Assembly (NCBI GenBank): GCA_963764305.1
Contig: CAVXSD010000007.1
Coordinates: 682,001-746,000, forward strand
Origin: Bog-473 sp963764305
Lineage (GTDB): Bacteria > Actinomycetota > Acidimicrobiia > Acidimicrobiales > RAAP-2
Direction: 5' to 3'
Length of the DNA stretch: 64,000 bases
Shown here: piece after piece, positions 44,222 to 52,841 of the stretch
Numbering within the stretch: the stretch's first letter is position 1
Layout: each line of letters opens with the position of its first letter
Notes under the pieces: model-generated
The model's input: the letters and a program-made list of their open reading frames with translations, nothing else
What the model was told of the DNA's origin: nothing
The model's database searches: none
Program-made: the position numbers and the translations under genes

Positions 44222-44701
44222 TCAGCCCCGCAGACGTGCCCGCAACGCAGCGGCTTCGGCCGCCAGCTGCGCCGGCGCGATGGCCGGCGTCGTCACGACG
44301 TCGAAAGCCTCCGTCTCGAACGGGCCACCCGCCCGCACATCGTGCAGCGGGCGCGGCACCAGGTGCACGTGCAGATGCGGCACGCCGTTGCCCAGGCTGA
44401 GCCAGTTCATCTTGACTGGCCGGTACTCCGCCTCGACGGCGGCCGCGACCCGGGCGACGTCCGACCAGAAACCCGCCGCCTCCTCGGCCGACAACTCCGT
44501 CGGCTCGGCGACGTGCCGGCCCTTCCAGATGGCGTAGGCATAGCCGGGCCTCACCGGATACCGGCCGAGGTAGCCCTCGGCCCAGGGGCCTTCGAAGACC
44601 CGAAGTCCGTGGGGCGTCTCCTCGGCGCCGGGCCTGCACATCGGGCACCCCTCGCCTCGATGCATGGCGGCGAAGTCGGGCGGCCACGTGTTGTCGGGCA
44701 T
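44222..44701 (-). CDS. HIT-family nucleotide hydrolase/transferase
   Basis: A 159-residue histidine-triad protein. The triad is HLHVHLVPR near residue 110, and a Cys pair in GCPMCRPG near the N-terminus matches the zinc-binding CxxC of Fhit/HINT-like proteins. These hydrolyse nucleoside phosphoramidates or dinucleotides. ATG at 44701 fits the family start; an in-frame codon at 44725 is an alternative. The following APH-like gene is 4 nt away, probably cotranscribed. The 225 bp upstream contain a 7-bp tandem repeat and an AT-rich patch that could be a promoter. Confidence 0.85.
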   Translation of the reverse strand: MPDNTWPPDFAAMHRGEGCPMCRPGAEETPHGLRVFEGPWAEGYLGRYPVRPGYAYAIWKGRHVAEPTELSAEEAAGFWSDVARVAAAVEAEYRPVKMNWLSLGNGVPHLHVHLVPRPLHDVRAGGPFETEAFDVVTTPAIAPAQLAAEAAALRARLRG

Positions 44702-44836
44702 CGTCTTCAGTCTGCCCGTCGCCATCTCGGATCGCGGACAGACCTCTGTCTACCGAGGCCTCAACCCGCCGACTCTAAACGAGCCTGTTTATGGTTTTTC
44801 GAAGAGCGCCCGGCCGTCGCACTCTCAAAATGTCCT

Positions 44837-44899
44837 CAGCCGCCAGCCGCCAGCCGCCAGCCGCCAGCCGCCGGCCGCGAGCCGCCAGCCGCCAGCCGC
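44837..44899. repeat. Tandem 7-bp repeat (CAGCCGC, nine units)
   Basis: Units 1-5 and 8-9 are exactly CAGCCGC; units 6 and 7 are CGGCCGC and GAGCCGC. The array sits 28 bp beyond the hemL stop, between hemL and the HIT gene, outside both coding regions. It is not a multiple of three in unit length and would vary in copy number by slippage. Confidence 0.95.
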
Positions 44900-44926
44900 A
44901 GGTGGGCCGGGCGGGCGACGCCTGCG

Positions 44927-46231
44927 TCAGCTGATCTCGGAAGCCGCCTGCGCGGCCGCCTCTCCAGCCGCTTCGACGACACGGGCCAGCACTGCCTCGT
45001 CGTGGGCCAGGCCGGGGAACATCACCTCGTAGGCACCGGGCGCGAGCGCCACGCCGCGCCGCAGCATGGCGTGGAAGAACCGTGCATAGGTGTCGCTGCC
45101 CGCCAGGGCCCGCGCCCCTGCGTAGTCGGACGGCGCCGCCAGGGGGCCGGCCCCGGCATCGGCCACGAAGAGCCCGACGAGGGGCCCGACCGTCGGCGCC
45201 ACGACGGAGAGGCCACCGGCGGTCACCGCCGACTCGAGGTCCTTGGCGAAGACCTCGACGCGCGCCGCCAACGACTCGTAGTCCGCCGCCCGTACCTCGC
45301 CCAGCACCGCGAGGCCCGCCGCCGTGGCGAGCGGGTTCCCCGACAGCGTGCCGGCCTGGTACACGGGGCCACCCGGCGCCAGCTCGGCCATCAGGTCACG
45401 GCGCCCGGCGAACGCGCCCACCGGCAGCCCGCCGCCGATGACCTTGCCGAAGCACCACAGGTCGGGGGTGACGCCGGACCAGCCCGTGGCGCCAGCCGGG
45501 CCGAGTCGGAAGCCGGTGATGACCTCGTCGAAGATGAGGAGGGCACCGCTGGCGCTGCAGGCGGCGCGGAGTCCCTCGAGGAAGCCCGGCGCGGGCGCCA
45601 CCAGGTTCATGTTCGCCGCCACCGGCTCGACGATCACACAGGCCACCCGCTCGTCGAGGTCGGGGACGACGTTGTAGGGGACGACCTGGGTGTCGGCCAC
45701 CGCCCCGGCGGACACGCCGACCGAGCCCGGGAGGCCGAGCATGGCCACCCCGCTGCCGCCCCCGGCGAGAAGGCCGTCGGAGTGGCCGTGATAGCAGCCG
45801 TCGAACTTGACCACGCGGTCGCGCCCGGTCGCGCCGCGGGCGAGGCGCACCGCGCTCATGGCGGCCTCAGTTCCGGAAGAGACGAGGCGCACCTGCTCGC
45901 AGCCGGGCACCCGTTCGCAGATGGCCTCGGCCAGCAACACTTCACCCGGCGTCGGCGCGCCGAACGTCGTGCCGCGCGCCGCCGACGCCGCCACGGCCGC
46001 GGTGACCGCCGGGTGCGCGTGGCCGAGCAGGACGGCGCCGTAGGACTGCACCATGTCGAGATACCGGTTTCCCTCTGCATCGAGCACGGTGGCACCCTCG
46101 CCGGAGAGGACGGTGTACGGCGTCCCACCCACGGAGGCGAAGGAGCGCACGGGCGAGTCCACGCCGCCCGGAATGACGCGCCGGGCCCGCTCGAACCACT
46201 CGGCGTTCGACGCCCGTGCCGGCTCAGCCAC
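44927..46231 (-). CDS. hemL: Glutamate-1-semialdehyde 2,1-aminomutase
   Basis: A 434-residue PLP enzyme that turns glutamate-1-semialdehyde into 5-aminolevulinate, second step of the C5 heme route. The PLP-binding Lys is in WCFGKVIGGGLPVGAF, the PLP-phosphate block is SSGTEAAMSAVRLARG, and ILIFDEVITGFRL-type Asp is seen as LLIFDEVITGFRL. N-terminus PGGVDSPVRSF is typical. GTG start overlaps the hemB stop by 8 nt. Confidence 0.95.
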   Translation of the reverse strand: MAEPARASNAEWFERARRVIPGGVDSPVRSFASVGGTPYTVLSGEGATVLDAEGNRYLDMVQSYGAVLLGHAHPAVTAAVAASAARGTTFGAPTPGEVLLAEAICERVPGCEQVRLVSSGTEAAMSAVRLARGATGRDRVVKFDGCYHGHSDGLLAGGGSGVAMLGLPGSVGVSAGAVADTQVVPYNVVPDLDERVACVIVEPVAANMNLVAPAPGFLEGLRAACSASGALLIFDEVITGFRLGPAGATGWSGVTPDLWCFGKVIGGGLPVGAFAGRRDLMAELAPGGPVYQAGTLSGNPLATAAGLAVLGEVRAADYESLAARVEVFAKDLESAVTAGGLSVVAPTVGPLVGLFVADAGAGPLAAPSDYAGARALAGSDTYARFFHAMLRRGVALAPGAYEVMFPGLAHDEAVLARVVEAAGEAAAQAASEIS

Positions 46232-47237
46232 CGAGTGCCTCTGCCACCTCTGTCGCGAAGTAGGTCAGGATGAAATCGGCGCCGGCCCGCTTGAGGACGG
46301 TCAGCTGCTCGAGCGCCACGGCGGGCCCGTCGATCCAGCCGGCGGCGGCGGCGGCCTTCACCATGGCGAACTCCCCGCTCACGTGGTAGGCGGCCAGCGG
46401 GCACGTCACCGCGCCACGGACGGCGGCCAGCACGTCGAGGGAGGTCATGGCGGGCTTGACCATGATCATGTCCGCACCCTCCGTCACATCCTGCTCGATT
46501 TCCGCCAACGCTTCGCGCCCGTTGCGCGGGTCCTGTTGGTAGGCCCGGCGGTCACCGCCCGCGACGATCGTGACGTCGACCGCGTCGCGGAAGGGGCCGT
46601 AGAGGGCGGAGGCGTACTTGGACGCATAGGCCAGGATGGCGACCCGTTCGTGGCCCCGGCCGTCGAGCGCGGCACGGATGGCGGCCACCTGCCCGTCCAT
46701 CATCCCGCTCGGCGCCACCACGTCGGCTCCCGCCTCGGCCTGGGCCACGGCGATGCGCTGGTAGAGCTCGAGCGTCTGGTCGTTGAGCACCTCGCCCGTG
46801 GGACCGAGCACGCCGCAGTGCCCGTGGTCGGTGTACTCGTCCAGGCAGAGGTCGGCCATGAGCACGAGCTCGTCGCCGACGACGTCGCGCACGGCGCGCA
46901 GCGCGACCTGCACGACGCCGTTCGGATCCCACGCGCCGCTCCCCTGGGCGTCCTTGCGCGCCGGCACCCCGAAGAGGATGAGCCCGGGGATGCCCAACGA
47001 CACCAACCGCTTGGCCTGGACCACCAGCGAGTCGAGCGAGTGCTGCACCTCACCGGGCATGGACGCGATCGGGATCGGGCCGTCGGTCCCCTCCCGCACG
47101 AAGAGCGGGGCGACCAGGTCGTCGACCCCGAGACGGGCCTCGGCCACCAGGCGCCGCAGCGCCGGGGTGCGGCGCAACCGGCGGAGCCGCCGCGCCGGGA
47201 AGCCCCCCGGAACGGGCGCAGACGTCGCCTCGGCCAT
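46224..47237 (-). CDS. hemB: Delta-aminolevulinic acid dehydratase (porphobilinogen synthase)
   Basis: A 337-residue enzyme joining two 5-aminolevulinate molecules. The two Schiff-base Lys are in AYASKYASALYGPFRDA and MIMVKPAMTSLD. The metal-site loop reads DLCLDEYTDHGHCG: two of the three Zn-ligand Cys remain and the middle one is Asp, a mixed type seen in many bacteria. The arginine/glutamate allosteric Mg region is not obvious by eye. ATG start, 9 nt after hemD. Confidence 0.95.
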   Translation of the reverse strand: MAEATSAPVPGGFPARRLRRLRRTPALRRLVAEARLGVDDLVAPLFVREGTDGPIPIASMPGEVQHSLDSLVVQAKRLVSLGIPGLILFGVPARKDAQGSGAWDPNGVVQVALRAVRDVVGDELVLMADLCLDEYTDHGHCGVLGPTGEVLNDQTLELYQRIAVAQAEAGADVVAPSGMMDGQVAAIRAALDGRGHERVAILAYASKYASALYGPFRDAVDVTIVAGGDRRAYQQDPRNGREALAEIEQDVTEGADMIMVKPAMTSLDVLAAVRGAVTCPLAAYHVSGEFAMVKAAAAAGWIDGPAVALEQLTVLKRAGADFILTYFATEVAEALGG

Positions 47238-47246
47238 GCCTCCAGC

Positions 47247-48782
47247 CTACGGTCCGGCGCCTGCACCGGCGCCCAGGTGGCCGATCAGCTCGTCGACGAT
47301 GCCCTGGGCCGAAGCGCCCCACGCCTCGTGCACGCCGTCGAGGCCGGCGGCCCGGGCGGCGGCTGCCGTCGTCGGACCGATGCAGACGACGTGCGCCGGA
47401 GGGGTCACCGGGTGACCCGCCTCGGTGCGGAGCGCCATGAACGCCTGCACGGACGACGTGGCGGTGAAGGTCAGCGCGTCGGCGGCCGTCACCCGCTCCA
47501 ACAACGCCGGCTCGGGCATGGCGCGCGCCACCGTGCGGTAGGCCTCGACACGGTGGACGTCCCAGCCCTTCTGACCCAGCCCCTCGGCAATGGTCCCGGG
47601 AGCCAGGTCGGCACACGGGAACAGGACACGCCGGGAGCCGGCGCCCGTCGGATCGGGAAACTCCTCGACGAGCCCGCGCGCGCTGTGCTCGGCCGGCACG
47701 AGATCGGGCTCGACGCCGGACCGGCGCAACGCGTCGGCCGTTGCCGGTCCCACCGCGGCCACCCGCACGTCACCGAGCGCACGCGCGTCGCGCAGGGCGC
47801 CCATGAAACGGTCCACCGCGGTGACCGAGGTCACGACGACCCAGTCGTTGTCGCGCACCGCCGCCGTCGCCGCTCGCAGCGCGACTCCCCCGTCCGCCGG
47901 ATCGACCTGGCGGGTCAGCGGCAACTCGAGCGCAGTGGCTCCCACTCGTTCGAGTGCGTCCACCAGGCCGCGGGCACGTTCGCCCGCACGCGTCACGACC
48001 ACGGTGCGACCGCTCAAGGGGCCGTCGCCTCCGTCGACCCGGTCGTCGGCGCCGAGGGCCGCCACCGGACCGACGACGATGACGGCGGGCGGGCCGAGGT
48101 CGACGCCGGCCACTCCGGCCAGGCCGGCCAGGGTGGTGCGCGCCACACGCTGGGACGCGGTCGTCCCCCGGGCGATCACCGCCACCGGCGTGTCCGGCGG
48201 CCGTCCTCCGCGCACCAGCGCGTCGGCAATGGCGGCCCGCGTCGTCCAGCCCATCAAGACAACCAGGGTGCCGCCCACGCGGGCCAGGGCCTCCCAATCG
48301 GGGCCGCTGGTGCCGTCCGGCCCGCCGACCCGGCCCGTCACGACCGTCACCGAAGCGGCCAGCCCTCGCTGGGTGACGGGGATGCCGACCGCGGCAGGGA
48401 CACCGAAGGCGGACGTGACCCCCGGGACCACCTCCCAGGCGATGCCGGCCTGGGCCAGCACCTCCACCTCTTCGCCCCCCCGGCCGAACAGGAACGGGTC
48501 ACCGCCCTTCAAGCGGACCACGACGGCGGACGTGCGACCGTGCTCGACGAGCAGGCGGGCGATCTCCTCTTGGCGCTGCTCTTGGCGCTCCCCTCCAGCG
48601 GGCCTGGCATCCGGATCCTTCCCCACGTCGATGAGGTGGGCCGAGGTGGGCACCAGGTCGAGGATGGCGGGGCTGACCAGGCGGTCGTGCAGGACGACAT
48701 CGGCCCGGGCCAGCAGCGCGGCGCCCCGCCGGGTCAGGAGCCCGGGGTCGCCGGGGCCGGCACCGACGAGGTAGACGGTCAC
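47247..48782 (-). CDS. cobA/hemD: Uroporphyrinogen-III C-methyltransferase / uroporphyrinogen-III synthase fusion
   Basis: A 511-residue bifunctional protein common in actinobacteria. Residues 1-250 are the SAM-dependent methyltransferase (VYLVGAGPGDPGLLTRRG, VVRLKGGDPFLFGRGGEE, VVPGVTSAFGVPA), which makes precorrin-2 for siroheme and cobalamin. Residues about 265-505 are uroporphyrinogen-III synthase (TVVVTRAGERA, VVVTSVTAVDRFM, LTFTATSSVQAF). One protein therefore closes the tetrapyrrole ring and opens the siroheme/B12 branch. GTG overlaps the hemC stop. Confidence 0.93.
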   Translation of the reverse strand: MTVYLVGAGPGDPGLLTRRGAALLARADVVLHDRLVSPAILDLVPTSAHLIDVGKDPDARPAGGERQEQRQEEIARLLVEHGRTSAVVVRLKGGDPFLFGRGGEEVEVLAQAGIAWEVVPGVTSAFGVPAAVGIPVTQRGLAASVTVVTGRVGGPDGTSGPDWEALARVGGTLVVLMGWTTRAAIADALVRGGRPPDTPVAVIARGTTASQRVARTTLAGLAGVAGVDLGPPAVIVVGPVAALGADDRVDGGDGPLSGRTVVVTRAGERARGLVDALERVGATALELPLTRQVDPADGGVALRAATAAVRDNDWVVVTSVTAVDRFMGALRDARALGDVRVAAVGPATADALRRSGVEPDLVPAEHSARGLVEEFPDPTGAGSRRVLFPCADLAPGTIAEGLGQKGWDVHRVEAYRTVARAMPEPALLERVTAADALTFTATSSVQAFMALRTEAGHPVTPPAHVVCIGPTTAAAARAAGLDGVHEAWGASAQGIVDELIGHLGAGAGAGP

Positions 48783-49705
48783 GGGCCCGTGTCCCGCCGG
48801 TCGTCGAAGCCCTCGACGGCGGCCCCGCCCCCGTCCAGCAGGGCACGCGCCACCTCGGCGCCGACGGCTTCGGGGTCGCCGCCCGATCGGGTCAGGCGGA
48901 TCACCGTGTGCCCGTCCGCGCCGGCCAGGAGCCCCGACACCCGCAGGGCCTCTCCTGCCTCGTCCGGCACGGCGTAGGCGCCGACCGGCAGCGTGCAGCT
49001 CCCGCCCAGCGCGGCCAGCACGGCGCGCTCGGATCGCAGGGACCGGTGACTCGGCGCATGGTCGATGGCCGCGAGCAGGAGCCGCGTGCCGTCGTCGTCC
49101 GCCCGGCACTGCACCGCGATGGCGCCCTGGCCGGCCTGGGGCAGCACGTCGACGGGATCGAGCACGTCGGACAGCCGGTTCTCCCAGCCGAGGCGGTCCA
49201 TGGCGGCGACCGCCACCACCACGGCCGACACCGTCCCCTCCTCGGCGACGGCGACCCGCCGGGCCATGTTGCCGCGCAGGTCGGTGAAGACGAGGTCCGG
49301 GCGCAGGGACGCCAGCTGGGCCCGGCGCCGCGCCGACCCGGTGCCCACGAGGGCACCGGCCGGAAGACCGGCCAACGTGCTGCCGACGAGGCCGTCACGG
49401 GCGTCGGCGCGCTGCGGCACCGCCCCCAGCACGAAGTGCACCGGCATGACAGAGGGCATGTCCTTGGCCGAGTGCACCGCAGCCTCCGCCCTCCCGTCGG
49501 CCACGGCCTCCTCGACCTCCGTTACGAAGACCCCCTGCCCCCCGATCTGGTCGAGGGGCGCCGACCCGTCGCGATCGCCCCGGGTGCGGACCACGAGCGG
49601 CTCGACCACGAGGCCCGGGTGGGCCCTGCGCAGGAGCCCGGAGACCAACTCGGTCTGGCACAGGGCCAACGGCGAGCCGCGGGTGGCCAGGCGGATGGTT
49701 GCCAT
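48779..49705 (-). CDS. hemC: Hydroxymethylbilane synthase (porphobilinogen deaminase)
   Basis: A 308-residue enzyme that links four porphobilinogens. The dipyrromethane cofactor Cys lies in LGGSCTLPVGAYA near residue 237. The N-terminal RLATRGSPLALCQTELV and the catalytic Asp segment VHSAKDMPS are intact. ATG start. A 16-bp tandem repeat separates it from the hemA stop. Confidence 0.95.
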   Translation of the reverse strand: MATIRLATRGSPLALCQTELVSGLLRRAHPGLVVEPLVVRTRGDRDGSAPLDQIGGQGVFVTEVEEAVADGRAEAAVHSAKDMPSVMPVHFVLGAVPQRADARDGLVGSTLAGLPAGALVGTGSARRRAQLASLRPDLVFTDLRGNMARRVAVAEEGTVSAVVVAVAAMDRLGWENRLSDVLDPVDVLPQAGQGAIAVQCRADDDGTRLLLAAIDHAPSHRSLRSERAVLAALGGSCTLPVGAYAVPDEAGEALRVSGLLAGADGHTVIRLTRSGGDPEAVGAEVARALLDGGGAAVEGFDDRRDTGP

Positions 49706-49725
49706 GGCCCGACTATCCCATGGCT

Positions 49726-49789
49726 GCCGCTACCGGTCGAAGCCGCTACAGGTCGAAGCCGCTACAGGTCGAAGCCGCTACAGGTCGAA
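49726..49789. repeat. Four tandem copies of a 16-bp unit derived from the hemA 3' end
   Basis: The unit is GCCGCTACAGGTCGAA; copy 1 differs by one base (ACC for ACA) and copies 2-4 are exact. On the minus strand each copy contains Phe-Asp-Leu-stop, the last codons of hemA. The true hemA end uses the copy at 49774-49789, and the other copies lie downstream towards hemC. It therefore looks like a duplicated gene end, not a promoter element. Confidence 0.95.
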
Positions 49790-51053
49790 GAGGATGCGCA
49801 GCGCCTCGACGAGCCGCTCGCCCCGGGGCGTCCCCGCCGACTCCTTCAAGAGCATGGTGGGCTCGTGCAGCATCTTGGCCAGGGCGGCCCGGGTGGCCGC
49901 GTCCACGTGGTCCCACTCCTCCTCGCTCAGGTCGGCCAGCTGCGCGCGATGGCGCTCGAGCTCGGCGATGCGCAGCGTCTCGAGCCGGGACCGCAGCGAC
50001 GCGATGACCGGGGCGGCGCCACGCTGGCGGCTGGCGCTGCGATAACGGTCGACCTCGACGGCGACGATGCGGCGGGCGGCCACCGACTCCTCCTGGCGGT
50101 CACCGAGCGCCCGGGCCACCGACGCGCTCAACGTGTCCATGTCGAGCAGCGTGACTCCGTCGAGCGCGGCCACCTCCGGCTCGACGTTGCGCGGGACCCC
50201 GAGGTCGATGACGAGGAGGGGGCCGGCGACGCCGGCGAAGTCGGCGGCGCTCAGGACATGGGACTCGGCGGCCACCGCGGTCAGCACGACATCGGCCTCG
50301 GCCAGCTCCCCGGCCACGCGCTCGAGGGGCGCCGCGCGCATCTCGAACGGGCCGGTCGCCGTCTGGTGCACCAGATCCCGCGCCCTCGCTGCGGACCGGT
50401 TGACCACCACGACACGCAATGGCGCGTCAAGGGGCGCTATGTCCGTCAGGGCACGACACACTCCGAGTCCCATTTCGCCGGCGCCGACGACGACGACAGC
50501 GCGCTCCGCGCAACCCCGCCTGGTCCTCGCCGCGGGCGACGGTCACCGCGGCGTAGGCGAACGACGTCGTGCCCTGGCTGATGGCGGTCTCGGTGCGCAC
50601 CCGCTTGCCGGTCTGCAGCGCGTGCCGGAAGAGCGCGGAGAGAACGGGGCCGCACGTGCCTTCCTCCTGGGCCCGCTCGAAGGCCCGCCGCACCTGGCCC
50701 ACCACCTCGGTCTCCCCCGTCACCACCGACTCGAGGCCCGACGTGACCGAGAACAGGTGGGAGGTGACGTCGTCGTCGAAGCGGACGATGGCGTGGGCCG
50801 ACAGCTCCTCGCCGGAGAGGCCCGAATGCTCGGCGAGGACGTCGTAGATCTCCGCCACGGCGTCGTGGAAACGGTCCACCACCGCGTACACCTCGGTGCG
50901 CAAGCACGTCGAGAGCACCACCGCTTCCTGCACGTTGCGGCGGTGGTTCAGGGCGCTGAGCGTCTTGTGCAGATCGGCGTCGGAGACGGCTGCAGCCTCG
51001 AGCAGTGGCAGCGGGGCCTGCGTGTGCTGGAGTCCTATGACGACGACGGACAC
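49778..51053 (-). pseudogene. hemA: Glutamyl-tRNA reductase, one frameshift
   Basis: About 424 residues when joined; it reduces glutamyl-tRNA to glutamate-1-semialdehyde with NADPH, the committed heme step. The N-terminal part (QHTQAPLPLLE, catalytic Cys in LSTCLRTEVYA, ETEVVGQVRRAF) is in one frame to about 50505. The rest (VVVVGAGEMGLGVCRAL NADPH loop, LVIDLGVPRNVEP) is in another. One extra base near 50500-50506, in a GCGCGC run, explains it. The usual Asn after the catalytic Cys is Leu. GTG 51053 is chosen for the AGGAAGGAA site 4 nt upstream. As hemC-hemL remain intact, assembly error is likely. Confidence 0.85.
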
Positions 51054-51057
51054 TCGG

Positions 51058-51066
51058 TTCCTTCCT
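51058..51066 (-). promoter_or_regulatory. Strong ribosome-binding site for hemA
   Basis: AGGAAGGAA on the minus strand, 4 nt before the GTG of hemA. It fixes the start at 51053 over the in-frame codon at 51080. Confidence 0.75.
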
Positions 51067-51074
51067 GGGTCGGC

Positions 51075-51086
51075 GCACAATTGTGC
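51075..51086. promoter_or_regulatory. Perfect 12-bp palindrome between rex and hemA
   Basis: GCACAATTGTGC, 22 nt upstream of the hemA start and 45 bp after the rex stop. It holds the two pentamers of a Rex operator (TTGTG and CACAA), but in the reversed order CACAA-TTGTG and without the 8-bp spacer, so it is not a standard Rex site. It could bind another dimeric regulator or be chance. Confidence 0.4.
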
Positions 51087-51131
51087 CGGTCCCGACCCCC
51101 AGCCTGCCAGTCGCCGGCGGACTTCCCCGCG

Positions 51132-51875
51132 TCAGGCCGGTTCCGGCCGCGCCGAGAGCCCCACCGAGCGCATCACGGGGGCGCGCTCCTCCGCGCGCCC
51201 CGTCTCCTCCACGCGGGCGCGGTAGAAGCCGAGGACCTGCAGCTCAATGGAGAGATCCACGTACCGGAGGTGCACGGTGGGTGGGACGTTGAGGACCCGG
51301 GGAGCGAAATTGAGCAGCGAGGTCAACCCGGCCCGTACCAGCAGGTCGGCCACCCCCTGGGCCGCCCAGCCGGGCGTGGTGATCACCCCGATGTCGGGAC
51401 GCTCCGCCGTGCGCAGCGTGGCGATCTCGTCCATGTGCCGCACCCGCATGCCCCGGATCTCCTCGCCCACCACGGCCGGGTCGACGTCGTAGAGCGAGGT
51501 GACCTGGCAGCCCCGCGAGGCGAACTCGGCCGAGTTGGTCAGGGCGCGGCCCAGGTTGCCGATGCCGACGATGGCCACCGACCAGTTCTCGTGGACGCCG
51601 AGGGCGCGGTCGATCTGCGCGATCAGGAAGCCGGGGACGTAGCCCGAGCCCCGGGTGCCGAACGACCCCAGGAGGGACAGGTCCTTGCGTACCTTGGCCG
51701 CGTTCACCCGGGCCAGCTCGGCCAGCTGCTCCGAGGAGACCGTCCGGGCGCCGGCGCGGACCAGCTCGGCCAGGATGCGCTGGTAGATGGGCAATCGCAA
51801 CACGGTGGCCTCGGGGATCCGCCTCGGCAGGGCGGACGCGTCGGACTCCTCGGAACTGCGGCGCTCGTCGCTCAC
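51132..51875 (-). CDS. rex: Redox-sensing transcriptional repressor Rex
   Basis: A 247-residue repressor that leaves DNA when NADH/NAD+ rises. The winged-helix N-terminus (RLPIYQRILAELVRAGARTV, AKVRKDLSLLGSFGTRG) contacts the operator. The Rossmann domain has the NAD(H) loop VGIGNLGRAL, and the C-terminal LRYVDLSIELQVLGFY helix makes the domain swap. GTG at 51875 follows the family; upstream in-frame residues are Pro-rich and unlike Rex. Rex directly before hemA-hemC-hemD is the order known from Streptomyces, where Rex controls respiratory and heme genes. Confidence 0.93.
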   Translation of the reverse strand: MSDERRSSEESDASALPRRIPEATVLRLPIYQRILAELVRAGARTVSSEQLAELARVNAAKVRKDLSLLGSFGTRGSGYVPGFLIAQIDRALGVHENWSVAIVGIGNLGRALTNSAEFASRGCQVTSLYDVDPAVVGEEIRGMRVRHMDEIATLRTAERPDIGVITTPGWAAQGVADLLVRAGLTSLLNFAPRVLNVPPTVHLRYVDLSIELQVLGFYRARVEETGRAEERAPVMRSVGLSARPEPA

Positions 51876-51937
51876 TGCAACGGATGGTACAGAGGGGGCT
51901 CCCGGCCGCACCAAACCGTCCCCGGGGCACGCCCGCG

Positions 51938-52831
51938 TCACCAGGCCAGGACGAGCAACTCCCCTGCGGCCACGTTGAGCCAGTGCGCCGCCGACGCCTC
52001 ACCGGCCACCACCGCGAGATGCCCGTTGGCGTCGACGAGCAGGCCGAACTCCCCCTGCCGCAGCTCACCGAAGGCGTCGACGCAGCGCAGCTGCACGCCG
52101 TCAGGGACGAGCGAGTGGGGCAACCCGTCGGGGTGGGCACGACCCGACTCGATCCGGGCCGCCAGCTCGACACGGCCGGTCAACGGGATTCCGGCGACGC
52201 GGGCGTCGGCCATCGTCGCGGCCAGTTGCAGGTTCCCGAAGTGGTCGACCCAGAGGACCTCGGTGCGGAGACAGACGCGGCCGTCGTGCAACCGGCCCTC
52301 CTCGACCACGCCGCCGACGACGCGCACCAGCGAGGCCGGGTCGATCGGCTCGCCCAGCTTCCCGAGCGCCGCGCCGGTGCAGAGCGCGGCCACCGCCGGC
52401 GCGAACACATCGCGCCCGTCGAACGTTGCGCCCCGGTCCGACGGTGCCGAGTCGCGCGCCAGCTCGACCAGCCGGGCGACCGGTGCTTCGGCCGCTGCCT
52501 CGGCCGCGGCTACGAGCAGACCGTTGTCGGGTCCGACGAAGGACAGCGTCCCACCGCCGGGCCGCGCCACCTCCAGCGCGATGCCCCGGCGCTCGGTGCC
52601 GACACCCGGGTCGACGACGGCCAGCACGACACCGGGTCCCAGGTGCGGCACCGCCCGCAGCAAGGTGTGGCTCCCCGCCCGCACGTCGAAGGGCGGGATG
52701 TGATGGGTCAGGTCGATGATCGTCGTCCCCGGGGCCCGCGCCGCGATCACCGCGTGCACCACGCCGGCGAACTCGTCCTCCGTGCCGAAGTCGGAGAGGA
52801 AGAAGACGGTGCGCGGGGGCTCGCTCGTCAT
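51938..52831 (-). CDS. S-adenosyl-L-methionine hydrolase (adenosine-forming)
   Basis: A 297-residue protein of the DUF62/SAM hydroxide adenosyltransferase family. The catalytic trio appears as Asp in FLSDFGTEDEFAG, Arg in FDGRDVFAP and His in VDHFGNLQL. The enzyme splits SAM to adenosine and methionine; fluorinases and chlorinases belong to the same family but carry a halide loop that I do not see here. The start ATG is 10 nt after the proC stop, so it is probably cotranscribed with proC. Confidence 0.9.
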   Translation of the reverse strand: MTSEPPRTVFFLSDFGTEDEFAGVVHAVIAARAPGTTIIDLTHHIPPFDVRAGSHTLLRAVPHLGPGVVLAVVDPGVGTERRGIALEVARPGGGTLSFVGPDNGLLVAAAEAAAEAPVARLVELARDSAPSDRGATFDGRDVFAPAVAALCTGAALGKLGEPIDPASLVRVVGGVVEEGRLHDGRVCLRTEVLWVDHFGNLQLAATMADARVAGIPLTGRVELAARIESGRAHPDGLPHSLVPDGVQLRCVDAFGELRQGEFGLLVDANGHLAVVAGEASAAHWLNVAAGELLVLAW

Positions 52832-52841
52832 GACTCGGCGC

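Noticed and set aside
44837..44899. Possible CRISPR array
   Set aside because: The units are 7 bp without spacers; no cas genes nearby.
46053..48977. Very long plus-strand open frame opposite hemB and cobA/hemD
   Set aside because: It is the antisense shadow of high-GC codons. Residues are Arg/Gly/His-rich without domains, and the minus strand carries two clear enzymes.
49726..49789. Possible CRISPR or regulator-binding array
   Set aside because: Head-to-tail 16-bp units without spacers, derived from the hemA coding end.
49778..50473. Separate short gene for an NADPH-binding protein after hemA
   Set aside because: It is the second half of glutamyl-tRNA reductase in a shifted frame, not a gene of its own.
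50067..52703. 878-codon plus-strand frame opposite hemA, rex and the SAM hydrolase
   Set aside because: Antisense shadow; Ser/Arg/Thr/Pro-rich without motifs.
51938..52831. Fluorinase or chlorinase
   Set aside because: The family is shared, but the sequence has the hydrolase-type DRH triad and no visible halide-pocket insert.
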